Of a stretch of 64,000 nucleotides of DNA, positions 34,301 through 46,058 are shown piece by piece (position 1 is the first letter of the stretch; the number at the start of each line of letters is the position of its first letter). Position numbers and translations under genes: made by a program. The notes beneath the pieces are model-generated. The model had not been told where the DNA came from. It made no database searches and saw nothing but the letters and a program-made list of their open reading frames with translations. The DNA is from Marsupella aquatica (taxonomy: Eukaryota; Marchantiophyta), in contig OZ316893.1 in NCBI GenBank assembly GCA_973895155.1, positions 1,240,001 through 1,304,000 of the forward strand, read 5' to 3'.

Positions 34301-34659
34301 AGTAAACCTTCCCTGAAGCTTTCCACCACTTCCACCGGAAGATCAGATCTATTCAGGATGCGTTTCAATCCACTCCATGCTCCTAAACTTGGTCGTAGAG
34401 AAGTTAGATTTGAAGCAAGAACCTTGGACATCTGTGCGGGAGGGCTGGGATGGGTGTGCCTGATAGTATCATATGGGTCATTTCCAGTTTTACTTTTCCA
34501 GAGAGATTTCGAAAAGAAATCCACATACACAAATCGAGCTGGCCCTTCTAGAAACCCAAACCTTATGATGAAAATAAGACACACAGTCAACACAATTGCT
34601 CCCCATTCAAACTTCTTCTTCATGTTCCTGCTCCGATACGACGTTTGAGTCGGCTTCAC
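31320..34659 (-). CDS. GT31 hydroxyproline O-galactosyltransferase with galectin domain (GALT2-6 type)
   Basis: Golgi type II membrane enzyme of plant cell-wall synthesis; family members add galactose to hydroxyproline of arabinogalactan proteins. Seven exons read on the minus strand: 34659-33930, 33767-33535, 33399-33115, 32652-32533, 32334-32152, 31799-31692 and 31526-31320 (621 residues), all GT-AG. A single membrane anchor ([18 protein letters not shown]) lies near residues 19-37. A galectin-like domain spans about 165-335 (WPF-like [24 protein letters not shown]). The GT31 domain follows: [26 protein letters not shown], the metal-binding DDD in [11 protein letters not shown] (about 468-470), [12 protein letters not shown], the EDV motif near 558-560, and [12 protein letters not shown] near the end. 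Length fits the family. A second in-frame Met at 34623 could also start it. Confidence 0.93.
31993..32145 (-). repeat. 73/80-bp tandem duplication in GT31 intron
   Basis: Copies start AGGACACCAAT at 31993 and 32066 and end TTTAACTGT. The second has a 7-bp gain. It lies in the intron between exons 5 and 6, ending just beside the exon-5 donor. Confidence 0.85.
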
Positions 34660-35517
34660 TTCTCAAAGCTTTCCATCCCAACCTTCTGCATAGTAAGGAC
34701 TCCAGGTATCAACCATGGCATGTAGTGACTTTCCAGACAACCTTCCTGCTGTCCCTTCCACAATTGTAAGCAAACCATGTGTAAGTGATGGTCTACGGCA
34801 ACAACTTTGAATAATTCCAGTCACATTATTTTGGTCGGCATTAGGGTCCTCGAGAGCTTTAGGCTGTAGTCACCATTGTCCCTGACAAATTGCACGAATC
34901 AAAACCATTGGTGCTTGAACCAGACACGTCTCTGAACCTAATCTCCTTCATTGAAACCGGTATTGCCCCATGCGAGAGCCAGTTGCGCCCTCTCCGAGTT
35001 CACTTGCCGCTTCCCCTAGTTCCGTTCAAAACCACTCCCTATCTGAAGTCGCTCAAAGTACAACACTTCGAAGAAAAAACGCAATCCTATGTAATCATTC
35101 AAGCTCCTCAATTGAGCTCGGAGAACTTAGTGGTCCAGTACCGTATTCAATGTCGGGAAGCAGCCCTGAACGCCGAAATTCACAGGTAGCGATCCTCCTA
35201 CCTGTCTCTCTCTGTCTCAGGAGCTCTTGTAAAAAAGTGTCTCAACGCACTACTCATGATTCATGCTTTCTTTCCTTGCTCTTCGGGCATTCCGCCGATC
35301 CAGAGTGTACTGGGGCCGTAGTTGACGTGAGTAGAGATCTATGAAGGGAGCTCGATGGCGAATGAATTGGCGACGACCGTGAGAGACTGATCAGTGACGA
35401 GAATGCTGGCAGGCTGGGCCTGGGGCGGGTACCAAGGTACGTACGGCTGAGTACGGTGGGTACTTTCACATTACAGGACGGCAGCAATAATTAAAGGAGG
35501 AAGCCAACACACTCGGA
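34660..35517 (-). promoter_or_regulatory. Upstream region of GT31 gene
   Basis: Moderately GC-rich DNA that should contain the GT31 promoter and leader. It has a short TCTCTCTCTGTCTC tract at about 35203. No specific element can be assigned, and frames here show no domain. Confidence 0.35.
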
Positions 35518-36000
35518 CTACTCTGTTCTGTGGCTCTGTCCTGTTTTTAGTAGTAGTCTTAGCGTTTGCCTTAAAGAGAGTAGTTCTTCAATTTTACTCT
35601 GTTCTGTGTCGCTGCCTCCTTCTTCGTCGTCGTCTTTGCCTTGAAGAAAAATAATTCTTCAATTTGCTCTGTTCTGCGTCGCTGCCTCCTTCGTCATCGT
35701 CTTTGCCTTGAGAGAATATGTCTTCAATTTGCTGTGTTCTGTGGCTCTGTCTTCTTTTTCGTCGTAGTCTTTGCCTTGACGAGGAGAATTCTTCACTTCA
35801 CTCTGTTCTGTGGCTCTATCTTCTTTTCTTCGTAGTCTTCGCCTTGAAGAGAAGAATTCTTTGATTCACTCTGTTCTGTGGCTCTGTCTTCTTTTCTTCG
35901 TAGTCTTGCCTTGAAGAAAAGAATTGTTTGATTCACTCTGTTCTGTGGCTCTGTCTTCTTCTTCTCGTAGTCTTTGCCTTGACGAGAATAATTTCTTTAC
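35518..36000. repeat. ~62-bp tandem array, about seven copies
   Basis: Repeated TTCTGTGGCTCTGTCTTCTT, TCGTAGTCTTTGCCTTGA and AGAATTCTTCA blocks. Copies differ by small indels, so this is a degenerate minisatellite upstream of the GT31 gene. Confidence 0.9.
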
Positions 36001-36429
36001 GGACCCATAAAAATTCTCCTGAGCTTCCACATGATTGCGAAGTTTAATTTTATTAGGCCTGCTGATGGTGCCTCACTCTTTGGCACTTTTTCATTATGGC
36101 AGTGTCATATAATTCTTGACGATTGATAAGTATTAGTTGCGAAGTCATACTACCATATAGTTGCCTCTCCTAATACATAACTGATTTTACTTATTAGTTT
36201 TTAATTACATTGTCACTAAAGATATGCTTAATTATAATACTGTCATCAATGTTTTTGTAAGTGTCATGGTTTTACAATAAGGATAAACCCAAGATGGACA
36301 AGGGTTAACCACAGGTCAGATTACATCAGTATGGGGCACACGTTAGGTTAGGGTCTGTTCAGTAGGCACTGTGTCATAGATTACCCTTGAGTTCTCCAGA
36401 CGGGTTGGCTCAAGAGCAATCTGTAGCGT

Positions 36430-37400
36430 CTCTTACTCACTTACAACCTTGACCTCTCTTGCTCATGAGCTCAACTTATATCAACCCATTGCTAGCCTAG
36501 CCATTTAGTTTTAAGCTTCAATGTTGGTACAATGAAGTGTGAAGGCTATTCCTCAAATTCTCCACTCAATTCTTAACTTATGTTGACAATCATGGGCTCA
36601 TTTTGGATAGCCAGCATCAAAATTTATGCTCAATTAAATGGCATGCACCATCAGTGGCCTGCTAAACTAAATGGCTAGCACCATCACAACTTAGATCAAC
36701 CCGCTGTTGGCCTAGCCATTTAGTTTTAAGCTGCAGTGTTGATACACTGAAGTGTCACATTCTATTTTTCAAATCACTCACTCAATTCTTAACTTATGTT
36801 GACAATCATAGACTTGTTTAAAAAGTATCGTCAAGACCTCTCCAACACTGTGTTACACATTTAATTTTGTTACCATTTGACTTGGCAATGCCAAATCAAA
36901 ATTTGCAATTTGCTGTCAAGAAAAGTTCCATGGAAATCAATTTTTTTATTCATTGCAACTCTTCAAATCTTAACTCGGATCTACAATCTTGGAGTCTTAA
37001 GGAGTGGATTGTAGCGATCTTTCTAGTGCACATTAGTGTGAGCTCAACTCAGATCAACCTACTGCTGCCATAGCCATTCAGTTTTCACCTTCAATGTCTA
37101 TATGATGAAGTGTGAAATCTATTTTTCAAATCACTCACTCAACTCTTAACTAATGTCAATTGAGAATCATAGGCTCTATAGGATACTCTCGTCAAGATCT
37201 CTCTAACCCCTGTGTTACACACTGAATTTGTTACCATTTGACTTGGCAAAGTAAAATCAAAATTCACGATTCGCTGCCAAGAAAAGTTCTGCAAAAATTT
37301 TAATTTTTGATTCATTGTAACTCTTTCAAATATTGAGAAAAATCTACAATCTTGGAGACTTTAGGAGCAGATTGAAGACATCCTTCTAATGCACCATAGT
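36430..37400. repeat. Three diverged ~300-bp tandem units
   Basis: Units share ATCAACCCA.TGCTGGCCTAGC, CATTTAGTTTTAAGCTTCAATG, AATTCTTAACTTATGTTGAC and (in two) GTTACCATTTGACTTGGCAA with AAGAAAAGTTC. They begin near 36470, 36690 and 37040. No coding frame. Confidence 0.75.
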
Positions 37401-40400
37401 ACACCCAATTATGTTGTGGATTGATAGTGCCATTGACTGAAAATTCTGTTGATGCACAAAAACATTAGTTGAGAGGAGTTTGAAAATTAATTTCTTCTAC
37501 ATGACTGACTTTCATTTTGGAAAAAATTGCCTCTTGTTAACCGAAAGAATTGCCTTCAGTTAGGTTTCAATTGGCTCAATGAAGAAAATCTTCATCCCCA
37601 GCCTAATGGCAGCACAATGTAGAGTTTATGAGTTCCCTATCCTTTCCCAATCACACTACAAATCTCTACTTTCTCCTCTTCTTTCCCACTTGCCTTGCCA
37701 ACCTCATGACAGCGTGTCATTCAAAAATGACTGCCTGCACAAAAGAGTGAAGGCAAACAGCACTCCCAGCACAGGTTCTGGGCAAAGGAAATTCCAACCC
37801 TACACATTCTAGATAAAAATTCCACCCAATCAGGATGCAACAAGTGGAAGACAGTCAACCCAAGTAACTACACACAAAAGTCATGGCAGTACATCCTAGT
37901 GGCAATGTGATTCAAAGTTGTTGAACTTATTAAAAAATAAAGAAATGAAAATAGTTCATCATATGTCTGTGTATATATGGTGTGACTTGTCATGAGAAAG
38001 ACTTGAGAGATGGACCTCAGAAGTGTGCTGAGGTCTTGTAAAGCAGCCCTTAGTCTACAAAATGATCATTATAGAATCAAAGACTTGTTTCTTAACAATG
38101 CATTGCAGTGTACCAACTTTGGGGCAAGGAGGAATGTTGCATGAGAAGTAAATTCACATGCATTCTTGATCTAAAAATATATATCACCCTGCTAAAAAAC
38201 AGAAACCTTAGAAGATTATAGAAAGAATCTGTCTAAAGATAGGTCAGAAATAGCTTAGAGCATAGAGAAAGGATATCATTCTGTCTATTTGCCATTCCTC
38301 ACCCTTTCTATAACTTAATGAGTTTCTTGAAGCGTTCTCTGAACTCAAGTCCCATTATTTATATTTGCCACTGCTCAGCAGTTAGATCAAGGAGGGGAAT
38401 ACAAGGCAATTTGCTTGATGGGACCCCACAATGAATTGCGTTATAGGACCCCCAAAGTTTTGGGTACATTGATTCAAGGTCAATCAATGGTCTGCATCAA
38501 TCAGGGGTCCTATCAAGTATCAAGTTTCATTTTAAAGTCCCATCAAGCAAATCACTCCAGACACTAGGGTTATGGTAATTAGATTAGCGCAAAACTTTTC
38601 CAACCATGCGCACTCTGTTGGGAATGAAATAAAAAGTTAAAGTTTTCCAACCATGCGCACTCAGTTGGGAAAGAAATTCACTTGGTAAGATGCGTAGAAA
38701 TAATCTTGCAATACAAATGAACATGAACTTTAACGCAATTGTGCAATTTTGCATTTGAGAACTTTAGTGCAATTGTGCATTTGGTATCTAAGCATAACCG
38801 TGAGACGTGAGCAAGCTTCAGTTCATCACGAATCAGTCGAGGTCGATCCCACTTCAAGGAAATCTAGAGGAGCTAAGGGCACTACCAGCTTGGCATTAGC
38901 CAGAGCAAAATTGCTGTAAAATTGTTGTAACATCTCGCCACCGAAACATTATCTACGTTCTTACAAGCTTCGAGGATAGACAATTTGCCTTACCTGGGAG
39001 ACCAGGCAGCACTTAATCAAATCGTGAGGCTGCCTTAACCAGACGATTGAAATGTGCCATCTTCAGGCGACAAGCTCACGACTGTGCTTTAAGTTTTAGG
39101 CAGGGATCGTCCTTTTTCAGGTGGTCAAACAAGTTGGGTCCAAAATATGTCAATGTGCTCCTCAGTTTGCATTGGGGTTACTTTAAACTCAATAGACCCG
39201 TGCAAGTCCATATGATTCTCTAAACCCCAGCATCCAAGAGGTGAACTTGCCATTTAGGAACCACAAGCTAGAACTGAAGAACTGGAGCCAGGAACATTAA
39301 GGGCAAGTACCAACTACGGACATGTCAGCGCATCGACTAGATATGCAAAGACACAGTAATGACAACAGAAGGATTGAATGACATTTGATAACAAGGTCAC
39401 CAGACAACCGGTTCTGAAACTGTGAAGATTGCATCCCATGCGAGGAATTAAAATCTGAGTTGCGTATTCATAGCATACACGACGAAGAATATATATAGTT
39501 TCGTTAGGACATGGTCATCTGATCGGCTGATCTTTCTGCTTGACCGCCAATTGGGCAACTGTGCGAGATAAGTCTAAGCAATTCATGTGAAAAAACAGAT
39601 TTACACCCTTGCTATAGGTCTAGGAGATCATGGTTCATACACCATCTTTCCCATGAAATTTGTGCTATCATTAGACCGAAAAAGACATAGTTAATTGCAT
39701 TACTATTGAAGAACATCAGGGGGATAAGATATCTTCTTGCCGGGACGAGCGGCTTAGGAGAGTGAACTCGGCAGAAGAGTGAAACAGCCGTAGATAATCA
39801 TTTCCGTGTCCTCTTAAAATCAGATTTTCCATCGCTATGAAAAAAAGCAGATCCAGTTTCCTTACCTCGATGACTGAAGCCACCAGAACCCTCCCACACG
39901 TCAAGCCACCGAACTAAATTGTCCAACAAGTGGCATCAACAACTCAAAGCTTGCTTTCTCTTCTTACAATCTCTCTGTCATTGATCTCTTATTGCAAAAA
40001 CTGACCAAGGTGTTTCACAACCCTTGACATAAGTTATGATAAAAACAAAACTGAGTGAGCTAGAGACTACTCTATACACAAATCTTCCTTGTCAATTTAT
40101 GGGATGAGGTTATTGAGCCTTCCAAGCTCCTTCTCGGCCAGAGGCACTCAAGTAGGTGGATAGTGTTCCTGTTACACGACGTGATCAGAGATTTCCAAAT
40201 AGTCTCCTTCCAGATTGACCTTCCACCTGGAAGAATATCAACCTCTTCAAATGACAAAGCCAGTGACGTGAGTGGAGGACTTGACTAAACCCTACGGTCC
40301 CCGTTAGCGAACTGTCACGAGAGTGAAACAAAGTGCTGTGGTAGACCTACCCATTCATTGGGACATGTAAGTGGGTAAGCCAAACGACGGGACACATCAG

Positions 40401-40597
40401 ACTGTCAAAGCACATTACTGAGTACGAGCTGGTAAACTATATCTACGAGGAAACATACTTGACAGAGCTGGGGAACTTTGACCGGAGCTACCATAGCACT
40501 TTGGCTCGTTCAAGTGATGATGAGATGCCAGGACGAGTACAAAGAGAGCAAAATAAGAAAGGAATATACGTTTCTACCGTCGGGAACCTTTATTCTT
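37401..40597. other. Intergenic, no gene seen
   Basis: AT-rich with short unrecognised frames. TTTTCCAACCATGCGCACTC is tandemly duplicated at about 38595-38680, and a diverged direct/inverted pair around GGACCCC and TCAATCA lies at 38420-38540. Confidence 0.5.
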
Positions 40598-43500
40598 TCA
40601 ATAATTTCGTTGCTGGCCTCCAGATGGATGACCTCTGTGGCCATTAAAACTACCTCTGGCCATTCCTACAGGACCTTGGTTATGATTATTTTGTAACATA
40701 TACGGGGCATAATGATCCTGTGAAATCGCACCACTACCAAGCACAGGAGGCGGGCCCATAAAAGTGGTCAGGGAGGGATGAACTATGGGCTGTGCATCTC
40801 CTAGGCTACGATGTACTGGTACTCCAAAATTCATTTGTCCTACATGCACGACATTACTGTAACCTTGGCTATGGATCATGTTCATTTGACCTTGTCCCTG
40901 ATTGTTAAAATACGAGTTAGGGGGTACGTGGGGATTGCTAAAGGCCATTGAATTTTGCACGAACTGGGGACCCCCCGGGACAGAGTAAACGTTTCCCTGT
41001 CTAGGTACGCCAAGGGGAGCATCATAGCCGTTTCCCTGTCTAGGTACGCCAAGGGGAGCATCATAGCCAGGGACCTGTTGATACCCGAAGACTTGGAAGC
41101 CTGGGGTTGGTTGCTGTGTAGGGAATCCTTGCCCTCGCAGGTGAGCAGGCATTGCTCCGACATTGAAAGAGACGCCTTGCATACCACCGGCTTGATTTAT
41201 TTGTTGAGCAAGCAGTTGATTGCTAGCTTGTTCGGTAACATAAACCGCATCTCTCCTTTGTGGAGATTGTTGATGCTGAGGAGCACTCATTTGTCCATCT
41301 GCTGGACCTCCTCGAGAACCCCTTGTCTGGAATTCTTGATGGCCTGGATTCCGTGGGGAGTTCTGCCATCCTCGGTTCCCCCATCGTCCACTCTGTTGTC
41401 TATTTCCGGGCCGTTGTGAATGCCAAGGAGAAACTTGAAGGTCCATGCCTGCTACAAAGTCTGCAGCAGAATCCACTGCATTTGCCTGAAAGGATAACAA
41501 GCAAACAGGGTCAAAAGATGAACAATTAGAGAAACACATTGCAATAGGTTCAAACCAGAACTCTCAGTAAGTCTTCTCCAACAATTCCCAATGACAACAT
41601 GGGTAATTTGCTATTCACGGCTTCTTCTCACTTGCAGTTTGGGAACCATTTCTGGGACTGCATATATATCTGGGTTACAAGATGATCTGGTCATAGTGCT
41701 GCTAATTTGTCGGAACATCTGCGAAGACAGATCTCTCTTAGTGCTGCTTGCAATCCACTTGTCTTCAGTGGGCCTTTGAAAAGTATTGAAGGGTTTTTTT
41801 TCTTTTTTTCTTTTTTTTTGGGGGGGGGGCGCTGTGAAAACGTTGCTCCGCTTAGATATTGGATACCCCAAAATTCTCTTTCACACGCGAAAGATTCTGG
41901 GCGATAAACAAACTATGTTCACCACAAGTTGTAAACAATTGAAAACAAAAAAATTCGTGCAAATATTCCCCAAAAGTAGCAGCCATAATCCATTGCTCAC
42001 CGTAGTAGCGCCCCTCCCTCCACTACGGCCGCGTCCTCTGCCCCTCTCGATTCGCTGCCCCTTTGAATGCTGGCCCTCTGGTGATTTAAAATCTTGACCT
42101 TGCCTGTTCTCCCGATTGTCCAGTATCCTTTTGCTCTTTTCTCTCATCCTCGCTGCAGACTCTTTTTCATCATCCGAAAATTCAAGGTCTTCATCAGATG
42201 CCAGTTCTTCATCATCAAGACCAGAAGCATCGACAGCTCTCTTGTAAAGATTGGGGTTGTCCTTAAGTATAAACTCCGAAAATTCACTCACGTACGACAC
42301 ATCTGCTCCTGCCTTTGCATTTTCTGGTATCTCCGAGACCTCATTGAACCGAACAAGATAAAATGGGTTCTTCACAGGGCCAAATACCTCGTCCACGATG
42401 CCCAGTGGAACTCTGGATTCCGTTAGCCACAAAATAGAATTTTCGTTGAGAACTCTCTCTGTCCCTGATGACTCAACAATTACCGTTAGGTCCAGTACCT
42501 GCTTCACAAAAGGAAAATCACTTGGTCAACATCGAACCTGGAATCCAAAGAATATGACGATGACCACCATTGAAAGGTGAGACACGTGTAAGAAGACAAC
42601 GGAAAGATTCAAACAATCAATCCTAGGTTCTTCAATAAAACCCTTATGTTGGGTGGCAGAAACTTACCGAGGAAATAATGCCCACTGACTGTGTCTTGTG
42701 TTGAGGTTCAAGGACTGCGGTCACCTTGGGTACAGTAGGTAAGACCTGTACGTAGAAGAAAGTATGTTCAACTTTGCATGTCACCCACATATCAGAATAA
42801 CATAAATTGAGTCGAATGGTTCATATTCCTGATTTTGAACCCCAACGACATCTGCTACCACGGCAAGTTTATTGTAAAGAACGGGACCTGTCCTCTACCC
42901 GAGTTTCTGCCTATGAAATTTGCAATTGATGAATCCGCTCTTTCATGGTCTACTTTAGGTCAATTTGCCCATTTCCTCCATTTGCACAGATTTGATTACA
43001 AAAAATAGTTCATCCTGACACAAGAGACTCCTCATCTTAATAATATGCATGTCTCATTTTTTGCTTATTTGTTAAATTTCTGTAGGACAGTTTCCGGACC
43101 TGTCATTGCTGCTATGTGCGACTCATTCGAATCCTAACACAGCCATGAAACCTATTAAGGACGCCCTTCCTCGCGTCCGAAAACATCAGAAACTCCCTAG
43201 CGCGTGGCTCAGCTTACCACAAATTTCGTTTCTCTTGCTACTAAATTTGGCAAGGAAACAAAGGGCAAGGCAGATCAAGCACGAGGTAGAGAAACTTACA
43301 TCAAGCTCGTGCTTCGTTCGTGGTGGTCCCGTTTCTTCAGAGTCTTCTTTGCGCGGTGTTTTGGCTTTACTCTTGGTCTCCTTCGCATCTTCTTCCTCCG
43401 ACTCTCCACTGGAAGATACCTCGTCTGATTTCTCATCCTCTTCATCATCTGAACTATCATCACTTTCCTCGTCGCTCTCACTCTCGTCGCTCATGAAGAC

Positions 43501-43602
43501 GAACCCTTTACTAGCAAGACCTTCCGCTGAAAGGCTCCCGTCCAGCAACATTTCTGAAATAAACCCAGGAGCGATTTTTGGTGACTCCGGGATGTCTGCC
43601 AT
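40598..43602 (-). CDS. NAF1: H/ACA snoRNP assembly factor NAF1
   Basis: Nuclear assembly chaperone that binds dyskerin during H/ACA snoRNP maturation and is later replaced by GAR1. Four exons on the minus strand: 43602-43300, 42745-42668, 42498-42001 and 41485-40598 (588 residues), all GT-AG and phase 0. The start MADIPESPK was chosen because it follows the repeat-derived leader. An acidic Ser/Glu/Asp-rich N-terminus (about residues 35-80) precedes the GAR1/NAF1 beta-barrel at about 110-220 (VGIISS, ENSILWLTE, LGIVDEVFGPVKNPFYLVRF, NLYKRAVDASG). An acidic stretch, an RGRGRGRSGGRG segment (RNA-binding type) and a Gln/Gly/Pro-rich tail with a 13-residue tandem repeat follow. Such low-complexity tails are usual for plant NAF1. 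Confidence 0.92.
40991..41068 (-). repeat. 39-bp in-frame tandem duplication in NAF1 last exon
   Basis: Two identical 39-bp copies (40991-41029, 41030-41068) encode GYDAPLGVPRQGN twice. The copies are exact, so the event is recent. Confidence 0.95.
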
Positions 43603-43635
43603 TGTACGTGCCCGGCCGGAAATTGATTTTCTCTT

Positions 43636-43745
43636 GAGAACCCAAATCCCAAACGAACTTGTGATCAGAATTGCTCTCCTGAGAACCCAAATCCCAAACG
43701 AACTTGTGATCAGAATTGCTCTCCTGAGAACCCAATTCCCAAACC
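43636..43745 (-). repeat. 45-bp tandem repeat in NAF1 leader
   Basis: Two exact 45-bp copies (43636-43680, 43681-43725) and a partial third start GAGAACCCAAATCCC. Being a multiple of three, the array keeps a frame open upstream of the NAF1 Met to 43752, which could add about 50 residues with the repeated peptide RRAILITSSFGIW. I favour the downstream start. Confidence 0.9.
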
Positions 43746-43785
43746 CTGACAAGCAGCGACGACCTCTCGCGAAGCGGAACCGTGT

Positions 43786-43835
43786 TCAAGGTTTCGGGTT
43801 CAGGGTTTTAGGTTTCGGTTTCAGGGTTTCTCTTT
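43786..43835 (-). promoter_or_regulatory. Degenerate telo-box cluster upstream of NAF1
   Basis: Read in gene direction, AAACCCTGA, AAACCTAA and AAACCCTGA follow one another about 190-235 bp before the start codon. Plant telo-boxes (AAACCCTAA) are common in promoters of ribosome-biogenesis genes; these are near-matches only. Confidence 0.45.
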
Positions 43836-43870
43836 CTCGTCTCCATAGGTTTGTGGTTTATGACGAAGAA

Positions 43871-44350
43871 AGCTTTCCTGATACAAGCGCTCGAAATTGA
43901 AGCTCGGATGTACCTACACGTTTGCCAAATGGTTCCGATGTATTTTCTTTCCACATGATACATATTTGAAGCCCAGATGGACCTCCACGTTTGCCAAAGT
44001 ATACTTCCTCCTCAGAAGATGCATATTACACTCAAAAATTAGTTCAGTAACCCCTTGGTTATATAGTTGGAGCAATGAAGTAACCAAAAGCTTTTCTGAT
44101 ACAAGTGCTCAAAGTTGAAGCCTGGATGTGCCTCTTTGTTTGCCAAATCGCTCGGATGAATTTTTCTTCACCCGGATGTACCTCCACGCTTGCCTAATGG
44201 TTCCCACATATTTTTCTTCTCACATGGTGCAAATTTGAAGCCGAGATGGACCTCCACTTTGCCAAAGCGCATAGGTATGTTTTCCTCATCAGATGTTGCA
44301 TATTACATTACATGCAAGAATTAGTTTGAGTACCCCTTGGTTATTTAAGT
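43871..44350 (+). repeat. Diverged ~220-bp tandem duplication
   Basis: Both halves contain GAAGC..GGATGTACCT, CCACGTTTGCCAAA-like, TTCTTTCCACATG, AGATGGACCTCCAC and GATGCATATTACA, followed by a TTAGTTNAGTA-CCCCTTGGTTAT ending. That ending recurs alone at about 45025-45060. Confidence 0.7.
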
Positions 44351-45439
44351 TTGATGTTATTCAATAACTAAGTTAGAGCACATGCAGAGTTGCATATTGG
44401 AATAGCTTTGAATACGGAGATGAATGGAAAAAGGTAGGTTTTTCATGGTAGCAGGCCACACACAAGGTTCCCTTGGTACTCATATGTCCATAGAGGCGAT
44501 GCAAAATTTGTTATAGAAGCTGAAGGGTTTCTTACATTCATTTTGGTATTCTTTTATCTATAGTAGTTGAAGTGTTTCTTATGTTTCCTTGGTGTTCTTT
44601 TGTCCATAGTAGCCAAAGGGTTTATGACGTTACCTTAGTAAATGTTACAGTAGTTGAAGAATTTCTTTCTACCCATGGTTATTCCCAAAATTATTAATTA
44701 AATGGAAAACTCATATAATCTACGAAAAACATTGATATATCAATCACAATCCATCCAAAGGTTTATTTTCTTTTCACCCATTTCTTTGTTTATTTGAAAA
44801 GTTGACGTTTAGTTTTCATTGTTTGTACAATTACAAGGTCTAATTGTTTTTTTACTTGTCTCAAACACAAATGGTCTTGTTTGTTACTTTTTGTATAAAA
44901 AAATCCTTCTTGTTTGTGACCAATTGCTGATGTGGCAGCACATGCTTGGAGGGATTTTCGAAGGAGCTTCCCTAGGGGTCCGTAATGTAAAGGCTGTACT
45001 TTTCTGTTCACATATATATACTACACTAAAAAATTAGTTCAAGAACCCCTTGGTTATATAAGTTTGGAGTTATACAGCTAATTGGAGCAATGAAGAGTTA
45101 CCCTTATTATCTTTTCTTTGGTCCTTTGAAATATTACAGTTTTCCATTGTTTTTATAATTAAGGGGTCTAATTGTTTTTTATTGTCTTGTCTGAAACACA
45201 AATTGACATTTTTGAATCTTCTTGCATAATTACCTTTCTTGTTTGCTACCAAGAGTGCTCATGCAGCTACTTGAGCTTCCCATGGGGATCCGTAACTAAT
45301 TTATGAACCACATTGATGTATTTTTACTGCTTGCCAATACATGTTCGTTTACTTCTGTATTTTTCATTTAAACATAAAGCATTTAAAACCCTACCAAATC
45401 ATCTCACTCCTAGACGCTAATTCATTCAGTCAATGAACA
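44351..45439. other. Intergenic, no gene seen
   Basis: AT-rich. A diverged pair with TTTCATTGTTT..ACAATT and GGTCTAATTG.TTTTT lies at 44812-44850 and 45135-45180. No gene. Confidence 0.5.
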
Positions 45440-45456
45440 CACCAAATTTCAATATT

Positions 45457-46041
45457 TTTTAATTTTTTTTAATTTTTTTTTTAACTTTATTCCAAGGAGA
45501 ACCCAGAGGAAAAACAAAGCCTGCCTGGGAGGAGAAGGCAGGAAGGAACAAGAGCAATTAAGGGGGCAATGAAAGGAGCACACCCAGTGAAGGTGAAGGG
45601 CGACCTCCCCCCCCAACCGCCAGTAGGGAGGAGGCAGAAGAGAGAGGGAGGGAGGACCCCAAGGAGGATAGAATGCTATCCTAAGAGAGTAGCCAAAGAA
45701 GTAAACATCGGCTAGAAAACCTTCACGAGAACTGAAATGGACTTGCCATCCCCATCCACCACAGCCGGCCAGACAGCTTGTACCCGTCGATATTCCGATG
45801 TGTACTCCACCACAGCCGGCCAGACAGCATGTACCCGTCGATATACCAATGTGTACTCCACCACAGCCGGTGGAGCAGACAGCTTATACCGGTCGATACT
45901 CCAATGAATATGCCCTAGGAAGCCAACATGTGTACCCGTCGAGACTCCAATGTAAACTCCCTAGGAAGCCAAGATGTGTACTGAATGGCATATCAATTAC
46001 TTGAATCGCCTTGAAGAGGGAGGAGGATAATAATATGCGGT
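45457..46041 (-). mobile_element. Retroposon with poly(A) tail and 17-bp target-site duplication
   Basis: CACCAAATTTCAATATT flanks the block exactly at 45440-45456 and 46042-46058. On the minus strand the insert ends with AATAAA (45491-45486), then an A-rich tail (45483-45457). The body is purine-rich on the plus strand and has no long frame. The 5' end (45756-45990) is a minisatellite of 51-bp units. This is a non-LTR insertion, either a 5'-truncated LINE or a SINE-like element. Confidence 0.85.
45756..45990 (-). repeat. 51-bp minisatellite in retroposon
   Basis: Units start CCACCACAGCCGG at 45756, 45807 and 45858, then become diverged with GTACCCGTCGA, CTCCAATG and CCTAGGAAGCCAA. Lies at the 5' end of the inserted retroposon. 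Confidence 0.85.
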
Positions 46042-46058
46042 CACCAAATTTCAATATT

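Noticed and set aside
43786-43835. Interstitial telomere tract
   Set aside because: Only three degenerate heptamer-like units; better read as promoter motifs.
43106-43900. 264-codon plus-strand frame with Ser-rich run
   Set aside because: Antisense of NAF1 exon 1 and the 45-bp repeat; the Ser run is the complement of the acidic stretch.
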